Assembly: GCA_947458455.1 (NCBI GenBank)
Contig: CANGYJ010000003.1
Location: forward strand, 62,001 to 126,000
DNA length: 64,000 nucleotides
Direction: 5' to 3'
DNA from: Verrucomicrobiaceae bacterium
GTDB taxonomy: Bacteria; Verrucomicrobiota; Verrucomicrobiia; Verrucomicrobiales; Verrucomicrobiaceae
The notes below the pieces were generated by a model. The model was not told where the DNA came from. It saw nothing but the letters and a program-made list of their open reading frames with translations, and did not search any database. The position numbers and the translations under genes are program-made. How positions within the stretch are numbered: the stretch's first letter is position 1; the number at the start of each line of letters is the position of its first letter. This document shows, piece after piece, positions 46,801-51,956 of the stretch.

Positions 46801-49284
46801 AAGATCGGCGATACCGCCACAGTCACCTTCACCTTCACCGAAGCCGTCACCGGCTTCGACTCCGCCGACCTGACCGTGCCGAATGGCAGCATCCCGAGCG
46901 TCAGCAGTGGCGACGGCGGCATCACCTGGACGGGCACATTGACGCCAACAGCGAGCATCGAGGATGCGTCCAACCTCATCACCCTCGCTCTCACCGGCGT
47001 AGCCGACATCGCGACCAACCCCGGCATCGGAATGGCCGACAGCCCGAACTACGCCATCGACACCGTGGCTCCGACCGTCGCCTTGACCAGCGCAGTGCCG
47101 AACCCGACTCCGAATGTGCCGATTGCCGTCACCGCTCAGTTCAGTGAGACGGTCGTCGGTTTCGTCGCGGGCTCGGTGACGGTGACCAATGCGACCGTCA
47201 GCAGCTTCGTCGCGGTCGATGGAGACACCTACACCTTTAACCTGAACCCCACCGGCTCAAACTTGATCGTCACGGCTGACATCACCACTGGAGCCACGCA
47301 GGACGTCGCCGGGAATAACAACATCGCCGCCACGCAGTTCGCCCGCACGATCAATGCTGCGCCGGAGATCACCGTGCCTCTTGGTGCAGGCGGCAGTGGT
47401 CCTCCGGTGCTCTACGGCATTTCCAATGGCTACGGCGTAGCCGCGGATAACCAGATTTACGAAATCAATCCCGCTACGGGCACCATCTCCAATGCGCGTC
47501 AGGTGACCTTGGCTGGCTTCACTGTTACGAATTCCCAATCACTGGCCGCCCATCCGACCACAGGTGTCCTTTATGGCGTGATTCAGACAACGGGGGGGGC
47601 ATCGGCGCGGCGTCTGGTCACCATCGACCCCGCCACCGGCGTCGCGACCCAAATCGGACCTTTCACTGGCGGACTGCAATTTGCCACCCTCGCCTTCAAG
47701 CCGGATGGCACGCTGATCGGCGGCACGGGACAAGGTGGAACCACTCCCGAGACACTCTACACCCTCTCGACGGTGGATGCCTCGGCCACGCTTTTGCTCG
47801 CCTTGGGCAACGGCGCGGATGGTGAAACCATCGCCTTCCACCCGAACGGTCTGCTTTACCACTCCTCGGGAAATAGCAATGCACTCTTTGAAAGCGTGAA
47901 CCTGACCACCAACGTGGTGACTCCCATCGGCTCGGCTTCCGGCGAGATGTTTGCCATGGGTTTCCACACACCGACCGCGACGATGCTGGGATCGGACATT
48001 TCCGGAAACATGTTCTCGATCGACATCGCCACCGGTGCCCGGACGCCCATTGGCCCCATCAACGGCCCGGATGACAATCGCGGTCTGGCTCTCGCCGCTG
48101 CTCCTGGTGTTCCCCTCCTCCGTCTGACGGGCGTCACCACGGGCATCAATAGCCCCATCGCCACCGTGAGTGACGCGGAGACCGCCGCAGGCTCCCTCGT
48201 CGTCACCGCCACCACGGTGCCACCCGGCATCAATATCACCAACATCGTCAACAACGCCGGTGCCGTCACCGCCGATGTGAGCGCTGACGCAGGCATGACC
48301 GCTGGCATCTACACCCTCGTGCTGAATGTCTTCGACGGAGCCATCAACACCTCCGCCACCCTCACCATCGAGGTCAATAACGCCCCCACCGTCGTCGCCC
48401 CTGGCATCCCGGACCAAACAGCCGTCGTCGGACTGCCCGCCGTCGTCGTGCCACTCGGCGCTCATTTCGCGGATGTGGACCTCGACACCCTCACCTTCAG
48501 CGTCACCGGCAATACGGATCCCACCAAGGCCACCGCCGTCCTCACCGGCGGCACCAGTGTGACCCTCACCGCCCTCGCCTTTGGTCAAACCGATGTCACC
48601 ATCCACGCCAACGACAACAATGGCGGCACCGTCACGGATACCTTCCGCGTCTTTGCCCGCACGATCGATCCGACCGCCACCATGCCTGCCACGCCGGTCG
48701 GTGGCTGGCCATACAGCCAGGTGAATGGCTTCTTCAACATTCAGGTGCCCGTGCAGAACACCACCGCCAATGCGATCAACGGTTTGAGGCTCAGAGTGAA
48801 CGTCTCCGCCTTCCTCGGAGCACATCCTTCCCTGCGCCTATGGAATGCCACCCGCACTATCGCCCCGGGCATTTTCGAGATCGACTACCCGTATCCCGTC
48901 GCCTCGTTGGCCACGGTGCAATTCTCGCTCAGCTTCTACACTAGCACTCGTCTGATGCCGAATCCCTTTGCTCCGGTGCTGACGGTGATCGCCGTGAATC
49001 CCTCGATCGTGCCAGGGCCGCTGCCCGCCGGACTCGTCGTCTTGCCCTCCGTCATCCGCTTCACTGCTGCGGGTCTGAGAGTGCTGGAATGGGACAGCAG
49101 CTACGGCAAATGGTATCGCATCTACTACAATAACGGCCTCGATCCGAATCAGTGGCTGGAATGTACCACGCCGATCCAGGCTGGCAGCAACCGCCAGCAG
49201 TGGCAGGATAATGGGGCACCCTTCACACGGGATACTCCTGTCGGGGCTCGCTTCTATATCATCACTGAAATTCCCTCCCCTTGA
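31846..49284 (+). CDS. Giant secreted multidomain surface protein (5812 residues)
   Basis: Signal peptide (cleavage near residue 25), then in order: three about 205-residue cycles of GGFAVTW-type propeller blades (about 55-655), a fibronectin-like domain (665-760), two Calx-beta domains (762-987), a long repetitive beta-rich passenger (990-1788), a cadherin-like sandwich (1791-1895), an IPT/TIG domain (1897-1982), DUF11- and cadherin-like segments, a right-handed beta-helix stretch (about 2170-2950), and a metzincin-like unit with HEMGHSLGLPD at 3126-3136 and a following SIMYG met-turn. The tail has Ig-like and Calx-beta modules (the last Calx-beta at about 4755), a choice-of-anchor-Q-like helix (3681-4040), a DUF4394-like propeller (about 5185-5424) and a final region with RVLEWDSSYGKWYRIYYNNG. 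Likely an adhesin or extracellular enzyme scaffold. A palindromic element (41132-41186) is read through in frame beside the protease motif. Domain limits are approximate. Confidence 0.9.
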   Translation: MKTFLSRLLALVGLLAATPAVISYAAPGDKLLDAANPGLGQPNNLDPYFLDYNRAQGMAALSNGSVVVVWSERENLAAPVPSPDSPDGTNGKLEACFFRIYSATGTAVTAATRPYLDINSDGTGSQNTPMVAALTGGGFVMTWNSALGPGDTFDDGFGFGGDAWARVYDNSGTAVSGTFRVNDNDPNGVPDTQAPKAVVGLSGGGFAILWEDGNDNAAGLGATLSNTDDFFLRVFAANGTPAAASVRLGGAGQDAFFKDFQSFGGAASGLVALSNNTVVIGWAVRDQANNGTGVSPDGTAPNGGGASYFQVFNASGAAVNSATAPYLDINANASGSQLAPALAALSGGGFAVTWNSNHNSDDGGNSDVGIGGNGTSGGDTYVRVYTNAGASTSSTVRVNDLRTADEDVPSAIKPLTDGGFAIVWKDDEDNTGNTDDYFARAYNANGTPRNPSIMVGGAASDALFDDLDTNGHGMAALTDGGYAVAIRVRDSLNNGTGTSLDGVAPNGGYSAAVRVFNADGTSRAGPFFPYGDINPDFSGNQNTPLVCAITGGGFAVTWHSNFNTNDTDNDQPVPGAPSTNTGGDTYTRIFNNSGVALHATVQAHGEGVAEPTGIIDQQDPFGIIGLTGGNYAIVVRDDNDNTNNKDDIFLSIFEGVPTGPVATAPTVTTAAQSAVTATSATLGGNVTSDGGASVSERGIVWKTSTGPTTADNKVQNGSGTGVFSATVNSLPAGTTVFVRAYAINSVNTSYGNEISFATLSPTVTLSASPTSIAEAAGVSTITATLSAAVSTSTTVTLTPSGTATGSGTDYTLASTTITILANQLTGTTTVTAAQDTLDEDNETVILDITGVSGGNGATESGSQQVTVTITDDDAAPSLSINDVSLTEGNSGSANLSFTVTLSSASGKTVTVNYATADGTATTAGSDYTATSGTLTFTPGQTTKTVSVAVIGETSVETNESFFVNISSASNATISDNQGLGTITNDDVAADIPTTLSSGTLTINASGSANAANVVLRFVAPNLLEIFDATRTLGAPAGGTQVNANTVRVPVSSVTSIVFTGSALADVFTLNFTDGDICPTGGIAVNGGAPTTSPGDLLVIDGDFTSGGAYGTGSPGAGTLTLDTGNTVTFTGLEPVDMSAASFTDFTITVDPTSVFSGNVITTVAAVDAGVNTEVTFGSSGLESAKLGTVTGTLTILGDNVEQDYFNLQGLGSAMAGHFVVDGRGGDSDVIDIHNTTFTLPGLNKNLTLRADFIVLGKQNLPTFATTGNIVCSGDILLEANGDSTGPVQPWNNATAVPSATTGTWGTLPGYVIQGSVAPLCTLGSIQISGTITKNAGNNATLTLKGKHSIGLMNNGTGISGTILTTNNKLNVVVNSDSDGANGGAVVFQSNSSITTLGGDVTIGGGSDPTTMPSVGTIGGGNTAGVLVNNMGITTTTAGPASTGGNVSIIGSGFPSGTTNCFGVFFTVSNGATPDATISTGTGSISITGTGGGSTTSCPGVQISGAASATPASVRYVRLNTSTGPISITGTATVGTNNGVMLASNVDISSTGAAPISITGTGTGTPSGVVGYGILSFPSSTGSATSVVSSTGGTITLKADTMNLVGNLGGTTTISSNAVGGSIAVKQNSATRPIDMGLAVDTVTTLGISTAEFARLNAPTITMGDSNSGTINVSAVIAPATSVATLALANNTTFAATGGFTSTISSASNFTKMTVVGAVDINTNATLAMNASGYIWNGTDVFTILDNDAADAITGTFTGPTLTNFLGSALTAQQSYSGGTGNDLVFSAPPSANADLAALTTTAGALSPVFGAGTITYSTPSVPNATATVTVTATRAQANATLEARVNSGAFTSITSATPSGALALNVGANTLQVRVTAQDGTTQKTYTINVTRSAPPGAPTITSAAPARGLIGGGSSIVITGTDFTGATGVNFGSTAATTFTVDSPTQITATLPVGTAGIFDVSVVTGLGTGTGSGLFYYFTTSGSTPAMAASKVDIFTPNGAGKVLPGAPIQYRTLIANTGGGNATLVDFADAIPANTTLVPGSVNVSPLAEDDVYTTIVNTQLAAGTPTVLSGPLVTSAVKVTANDREFLTDTFTLSASDSTSANGGSVVVSSDGSFTYLPPAGFVGADSFTYTIRDDGTDSTAGNADDLTGIGTVVINVTEADTVLAGTQKVWYIDNSYAGANGVANGTSARPFTSTTNVSGATGPDAVGDTLHVATGSSNYGFFAFLLDQTLWGANDALVLNGVTLAAATAKPVFENAGGAAITLSGATGTNTIRGLSVTNSAISSNNGSGAFGTLNISNTTMTGTSRKLDLANGTVNGTIDSLTATNGVNGVSLTGVNGTLTITTGAISGTSGDDFFVSGGTAVISYGGTITNSAGRSVNVTSKTSGSVTFSGAITDSAGSTGISLTSNTGSTITFSGGLSLTTTTNAAFTATGGGTVNVTGANNTLTTTTAAALNVTNTTIGASGLTFRSISSNGGTGNGIILDTTGTSGGLTVTGDGTNTSPGGNSSGGTIANKSGADGNNAQGIGIYLNNTRDVVLRRMTISGVNQNFGIRGFGVTNFTLQYCTVGSPTPTNVGSIAANLQGTNNGSIGEGAIYFGNQTDGILGLTGTASIDNCFISAGRTDNMQLSNGGGTLNRLSITNSTFGYNFTTTPAANAALTVVARRASSGNTVLNSTVTGCTFVGTPGNAANFTGQEPTTTLGIAMDTIFQNNTITNNHPQNNLGGCNITVAGFSTTTFNISNNSMRDANGSAITLQLGAPGAGSTVATALSGTINNNIIGVTGVAGSGSASGNGIFFSFADNTTAPKGQVNVAVTNNIIRNYSGNAGIYADNTGGNYDLNFTCTGNTAAEPGPGAAAGLALAAGSPTSNDDIDIFARITGNDFSTGDPNNGNDILIGGGANGASTIKLAGAGGPADGVAFASLAAVQTFLFNNNNTAGTVASAYVDLPATVAIFRGAGATNPPLPSTLLFAEELPPMPVKDHSDLNDVIEVSAVKTVKKAPKAPQGRFAPQTALTQATLEKLAAQAISRWEAAGLTPAQKQRLQALRFELSDLNTLHLGQASGDLIQISRTAAGNAWFIDETPSDDAEFERRTGFQPVSADNGLKVRSTIQGVDLLTTLMHEMGHSLGLPDRYDLRSRRSIMYGHLSTGERRLPAPGEAAGATPFTDDTSRFLGAPIAIGDLPPGKSVTIVGTVLVNDPANTQLISSQGTVSGGNFSNVLTDDPAFAGAANPTTTPVERPDATVVSIVAGTSPTNAANVSWTVTFSTGVSNLATSHFALANTGLTAPSITSAVATGPQPATAWTVTASTGTGSGTLGLNMANDAGALSHDVTNLPFTGQVYTIDKIAPVFSSITRQTPSAQNTNADTLVFRATFSETVVGVDAADFTVSGTTATISGITGTGPYDITLSGGNLASLDGTVGLALAGGQNIADAAGNALPGTAPATNETYTVDNAAPTVAITSTTGNPAPNAVIPVTVTFNESVTGFDLTDITVAGGTKTNFAGTGAIYTFDLTPSGPGVTVTADVAGSAAQDAAGNNNTAATQFTRSIVDAVSIAATTPTAVEDGATGLYTFTRGSSTGALTVSFQLDASSTATAATDFNLTSSGTLTFTAGTGAGTIVIPNGQLTATVTLTALVETPNPAEAAETARLNVVAASGYVAGSPANATVTITENGLLVTTTADSGTGSLRQAVLNANSIAGTDTITFQAGVTTVTLTSAELGISSNVTIDGGSSGVTVTRDIGAPAFRIFNVSSGATSLKKLTISNGSASADSGGGILTGSTTQLSIDSCTIESNTAGVVGGGILTASTTTLITNSTISLNTASTSSGGGIAVATNGTVDLVNCTLSGNVTAGGSGSGGGGGLRLFAANTPTVTITNCTITANRAVGGEGGGISRGNGTLNLRNTIVAGNFSAASPSTTPNDVNGAVASTSSFNLIGINTNMTGITNGTNNNQVGSGTAIAPLLGPLQNNGGFTQSCALLAGSPALNAGSNALLPVDTFDLDGDLNTTEVIDVDQRGPGFTRAIGTVDIGAFELQKSVSIGNLAAISEGNSGTTNFVFTITRTGDTSGAVAMTYTVSGAAVNGTDFIGGTLPTGTATITNGNATTTVTIPVSGDTLAELDEAFIVTLTAPDNGYVVAGAPATSTITNDDTLTVTINQASGQADPARTSPINFTVVFSEPVTGFVTGDVTVGGAAAPTTGTVTEIAPNNGTTFNVAVSGMTAQGTVTASVGSNVALSAGGAGHAAATSTDNSVVFDSIAPTAGIVVADTTLLFGETSLVTITFSEAVTGFDNADLTIPNGTLTPVSSGDGITWTATFTPSADTEAATNVIALAMTGVADAAGNAGTGTTNSNNFVIDTLRPTVTLSSPVADPAPNVAFTLTATFSQAVTGFTFGDIATTNAVIGSFNAVSSTVYTLVLTPNGSGLPVTANVAANTAVDGSGNGNTAAAPFSRATYTPPTISYAYGAPQVAISGSASLTYTVINPNPTAALTGLAFTDALPPGLAIATPNGEVNNLGGTLTATAGTNTISLSGGTLAAGATATLTVNVTGTSIGVKGGMLTVLTSAEAPLNTTPGFVPPLVSISGISTFTHDRRFITGTVGAGDPTLTGRMNRNGVASVPGANKVFPGMLTTSGARRYDSHTITNTTGAAQDVNVWFNTSTGNNGFVVAYLGSFDPANPATNYLADAGSSFPSAASFGFTIPVGGTVVLVVHEVLSTGFDYALGINTPLPAGAISSIPATLAALPTIEVIERSVSIADLAAISEGNSGTTNFVFTITRTGATTGSVAMTYTVGGAAVNAADFGGTLPTGTATIADGSATTTVTIPVSGDVLAELDEAFTVTLSAPNNGYLVTGAPATSTITNDDTLTVTLNQAVAQLDPTNATTINFTAVFSEAVTDFDDAADVTLTGTAGATSASITGGPTTYNVAVSGMTGSGTVIASIPAASVISAGSAANAASTSTDNSVTYDNVAPALASAIAISDTALKIGDTATVTFTFTEAVTGFDSADLTVPNGSIPSVSSGDGGITWTGTLTPTASIEDASNLITLALTGVADIATNPGIGMADSPNYAIDTVAPTVALTSAVPNPTPNVPIAVTAQFSETVVGFVAGSVTVTNATVSSFVAVDGDTYTFNLNPTGSNLIVTADITTGATQDVAGNNNIAATQFARTINAAPEITVPLGAGGSGPPVLYGISNGYGVAADNQIYEINPATGTISNARQVTLAGFTVTNSQSLAAHPTTGVLYGVIQTTGGASARRLVTIDPATGVATQIGPFTGGLQFATLAFKPDGTLIGGTGQGGTTPETLYTLSTVDASATLLLALGNGADGETIAFHPNGLLYHSSGNSNALFESVNLTTNVVTPIGSASGEMFAMGFHTPTATMLGSDISGNMFSIDIATGARTPIGPINGPDDNRGLALAAAPGVPLLRLTGVTTGINSPIATVSDAETAAGSLVVTATTVPPGINITNIVNNAGAVTADVSADAGMTAGIYTLVLNVFDGAINTSATLTIEVNNAPTVVAPGIPDQTAVVGLPAVVVPLGAHFADVDLDTLTFSVTGNTDPTKATAVLTGGTSVTLTALAFGQTDVTIHANDNNGGTVTDTFRVFARTIDPTATMPATPVGGWPYSQVNGFFNIQVPVQNTTANAINGLRLRVNVSAFLGAHPSLRLWNATRTIAPGIFEIDYPYPVASLATVQFSLSFYTSTRLMPNPFAPVLTVIAVNPSIVPGPLPAGLVVLPSVIRFTAAGLRVLEWDSSYGKWYRIYYNNGLDPNQWLECTTPIQAGSNRQQWQDNGAPFTRDTPVGARFYIITEIPSP
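36313..36320 (+). repeat. Poly-G tract (G8) in the giant gene
   Basis: Eight consecutive G in codons near residue 1490. Currently in frame; a one-base change would end or shift the reading frame. Confidence 0.9.
41132..41186 (+). repeat. Paired GTAG-headed palindrome (REP/BIME-like) inside the giant gene
   Basis: A 55-base element that begins GTAGAACGG and ends CCGTTCTAC. Each half folds into its own hairpin (AACGGGTT-AACCCGTT and AACGGACT-AGTCCGTT) and the two face each other, as in bacterial interspersed mosaic elements. The GTAG foot is the tetranucleotide bound by REP-associated tyrosine transposases. It is translated in frame as residues about 3096-3114 (RRTGFQPVSADNGLKVRST), 12 residues before the HExxH motif. 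No such transposase gene is in the window. Confidence 0.8.
47592..47599 (+). repeat. Poly-G tract (G8) in the giant gene
   Basis: Second run of eight G, near residue 5249 in the C-terminal propeller. In frame as sequenced. Confidence 0.9.
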
Positions 49285-49294
49285 GGATAGGACT

Positions 49295-49343
49295 CTGAAA
49301 TCTGAAATCTGAAATCTGAAATCTGAAATCTTAAATCTTAAAT
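49295..49343. repeat. Heptamer array, 7 copies (CTGAAAT x5, CTTAAAT x2)
   Basis: The most regular of the heptamer arrays: 49 bases in perfect phase in the gap between the giant gene and the outer-membrane protein gene. The next bases AGGAAT before the ATG may serve as its ribosome-binding site, so the array lies in the leader. Confidence 0.9.
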
Positions 49344-49353
49344 CAGGAATACC

Positions 49354-50415
49354 ATGCTGCTCTCCCGAGTCCTCCTTTTCCTCGCCGCCACGGCCACGCT
49401 CACGCATGCCCAATGGCGTGTCTCCGCTGGTTACGCCCCCATGATCGGCCTCAAGGCCGAATTCAAAGGCTTCGGCAACTTCCAAAACCCCTTCCCGGTG
49501 CCCGCTCTCGGGGCACCAGGCAGTTTCATCTACCCCAACGGTTCGGTGCAGATCGACTCCTCGGGCAATCTGGGGGGCACCACCACCTTCTGGTCCTACA
49601 ACAGCGCCGCGCAGGTGGACCCTGCGGCCTTCGGTGGTCTTGGTGGCATCAATTTCACCACCGTCGCCGGAGGCTTGAATCAAGCTGGTGATGTTGCGGA
49701 GAGTAATGTGGCTGCGGGGGCCGGTTTTGATCTCCGCGCCGATCTGCGCATCGGTGCCCTCTCTTTCCTGCCTAGCGCAGGCGGACGCAGTGCCTCGTGG
49801 GGATTCCACACGGGGTTTCAATATGCCCGCGTGGATGTCGCTAATACCGATTCACTCTCAGCCAGCCTTGTCGCCGTGACGGATAGCTTTGCGCTGCCTG
49901 TTGGTGGTCTCGTTTTGCTCCCCGCCGCACCCTTCACCGGCAGCTTTTTGGGTCCGAACCTGAACATCAATGATGGAACTATTCCCGGCACCGCTACCCG
50001 CACCCTCGGCGTCTCCACCGCCACCATCAGCGGCACACGGGATCTTGAGGTCCAGATGTTCATCGCCCGCATCGGCAGCTATGTGGATGTTCCCATTACC
50101 GAGAAGATCGACTTGATGGTCGAAGGAGGCTTTCTTGTTGGCGTGGCATCTGGCAGCTACGATTGGCAGACGACGGTGAATGTGCCGGGCGTAGGTGCCC
50201 AGACCACCAGTGGTCATTCCAGCCACAACCGCATCCTCCCCGGTTTTTACGCTGGTCTTGGCCTCACCTACAACATCACCCCCAAGTTTGGCATCATGAC
50301 TTCCGCCCGTTACCAATACATGCGGCAGTTTGATCTCATCGCGAACGGCTCCGATGCCAGCCTAAACTTCTCCTCAGCCTTCGTCCTCAGCCTCGCGGCG
50401 GTTTGGAAGTTCTGA
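49354..50415 (+). CDS. Outer-membrane beta-barrel protein
   Basis: A 353-residue protein with a signal peptide (LLFLAATATLTHA) and an outer-membrane barrel character: many alternating beta-type stretches with aromatic girdles (GFHTGFQYARVDV, GFYAGLGLTYNITPKFG, ARYQYMRQF) and a C-terminal Trp-Lys-Phe ending in Phe, the usual insertion signal for BAM. It has no known family that I can name. It lies 69 bases after the giant gene and might be its partner or outer-membrane receptor; this is only positional. Confidence 0.8.
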   Translation: MLLSRVLLFLAATATLTHAQWRVSAGYAPMIGLKAEFKGFGNFQNPFPVPALGAPGSFIYPNGSVQIDSSGNLGGTTTFWSYNSAAQVDPAAFGGLGGINFTTVAGGLNQAGDVAESNVAAGAGFDLRADLRIGALSFLPSAGGRSASWGFHTGFQYARVDVANTDSLSASLVAVTDSFALPVGGLVLLPAAPFTGSFLGPNLNINDGTIPGTATRTLGVSTATISGTRDLEVQMFIARIGSYVDVPITEKIDLMVEGGFLVGVASGSYDWQTTVNVPGVGAQTTSGHSSHNRILPGFYAGLGLTYNITPKFGIMTSARYQYMRQFDLIANGSDASLNFSSAFVLSLAAVWKF

Positions 50416-50458
50416 TTTTCTCGGAGAAAGACGCCGGGTCGGGTCGTTTCAGCGCGTC

Positions 50459-51955
50459 ATGCGCTTCGCCCTCCTTTTTCTTTTATCGGCTCTCGTCGTT
50501 CAGGCTGCTTCGCGGCCCAACGTCCTCTTCATCTACGCGGACGATCAAAACTATCGCACGGTCGGCTGCTACCCGGAATCTTGGCCGTGGGTGAAGACAC
50601 CGAATATTGATGCCCTGGCGAAAAACGGCGTGCGCTTTCATGCGGCCTACCTCGGCTCGTGGTGCATGCCTTCGCGTGCAACGCTGCTCACCGGACGCCA
50701 TCCGCATGCCATCGAGAGCATGTCGATGGAGGGGCAGTATCCCGGCAGCAAATACGATCCGGCCAAAACGCCCTTCATTCCGGCGGAGATGCGAAAATCT
50801 GGCTATCACACGGCGCAGATCGGTAAATGGCACACGGGCACGGACAGCGGCTGGGGCCGTGATTGGGATCATCAAATCGTCTGGAACCGCCCGAAGCATC
50901 CCGAGAACGCCGGGGCTTATTACGAGACGCAGATCCTGAGCATCGATGGCGTCGAAAAGACCGTCGAAGGCTATCCGGCGGACAACTACACCCAGTGGTC
51001 CATCGATTACATCAAAGGTAAAAACCGAGATGCATCCAAGCCTTGGTATCTCTGGCTCTGCTACGGCAGCATCCACGGCCCGTCGAAGCCTGCGGAGCGC
51101 CATCTCGGCATGTACAAAGATGGTGCCGTCGAAGTCCCGGCGGACATCTTTCCGCCTCGCGAAGGTAAGCCAGCCTATCTCGACAAGATGCAGGCCTGGG
51201 CACGCGGTGAGGATGGCTATCCCGTCACCGGCAAAGGCGGTGAAAAATTCGGCGAGAGCAAAAAGGGCAAGCGCTACGACGAATGGGTGCATCAGATGAA
51301 CGAATGCGTGCCCGCCATCGATGAAGGCGTAGGCCAGCTCATCGCCGCGCTCAAAGAAACCGGCCAGTATGACAACACGCTCATCATCTACACGGCCGAT
51401 CAAGGCTTCAGCATGGGCCACCACGGCTTCCGCACGAAACTGGCCCCGTATGATGCGAACTACCGCTCACCGCTCATCGTCAGCATGCCGAAACGTTTTC
51501 CCATGGGCCAAGTCTGCGCCACGCCGGTGAACGGCACTGACCTCATGACCACGATCATCACGATGATGGGCGTGAAAGCGCCGCTCGCCGTTCACGGTCG
51601 TGATTTGACGCCGCTGCTCGAAAACCCATCCATGGCATGGCCTCACGTCTGTCTTTACGAGCACATGGGCAATGAATACGGCAGCACCACCACCGAAACG
51701 ATCCGACTCCGCCGTCCGCAGGATCATTATCAAGGCGTGCCGATGTACACCGCTCTCGTGCAGGATGGCTTCAAGCTCATCCACTACCTCGATGGCGAAT
51801 CCGGCGAGGAGTTTTACGATTTGAAGAATGATCCCGAAGAACTGCGGAATGTCATCACAGCCTCCGAACATGCAAAACGCCTCACGCAGATGCGTGAGGC
51901 GTTGCAGGCGGAGTTGAAGCGAACAGAGGCTGGCTTCGCCGAGGCGGTGAAGTAG
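50459..51955 (+). CDS. Secreted sulfatase
   Basis: Hydrolyses sulfate esters, probably of algal or host polysaccharides. The signal peptide (FALLFLLSALVVQAAS) is followed by the sulfatase domain: metal-binding ADDQ with D28 and D29, the formylglycine motif C69-M-P-S-R-A-T in SWCMPSRATLLTG, GKWHTG, and TADQGFSMGHHG with later metal residues. The cysteine-type active site needs a formylglycine-generating enzyme not seen here. 498 residues, with the usual C-terminal subdomain (GEEFYDLKNDPEELRN). It is 43 bases after the barrel protein gene and convergent with the PDZ gene; sulfatases are abundant in Verrucomicrobiota. Confidence 0.94.
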   Translation: MRFALLFLLSALVVQAASRPNVLFIYADDQNYRTVGCYPESWPWVKTPNIDALAKNGVRFHAAYLGSWCMPSRATLLTGRHPHAIESMSMEGQYPGSKYDPAKTPFIPAEMRKSGYHTAQIGKWHTGTDSGWGRDWDHQIVWNRPKHPENAGAYYETQILSIDGVEKTVEGYPADNYTQWSIDYIKGKNRDASKPWYLWLCYGSIHGPSKPAERHLGMYKDGAVEVPADIFPPREGKPAYLDKMQAWARGEDGYPVTGKGGEKFGESKKGKRYDEWVHQMNECVPAIDEGVGQLIAALKETGQYDNTLIIYTADQGFSMGHHGFRTKLAPYDANYRSPLIVSMPKRFPMGQVCATPVNGTDLMTTIITMMGVKAPLAVHGRDLTPLLENPSMAWPHVCLYEHMGNEYGSTTTETIRLRRPQDHYQGVPMYTALVQDGFKLIHYLDGESGEEFYDLKNDPEELRNVITASEHAKRLTQMREALQAELKRTEAGFAEAVK

Positions 51956-51956
51956 C

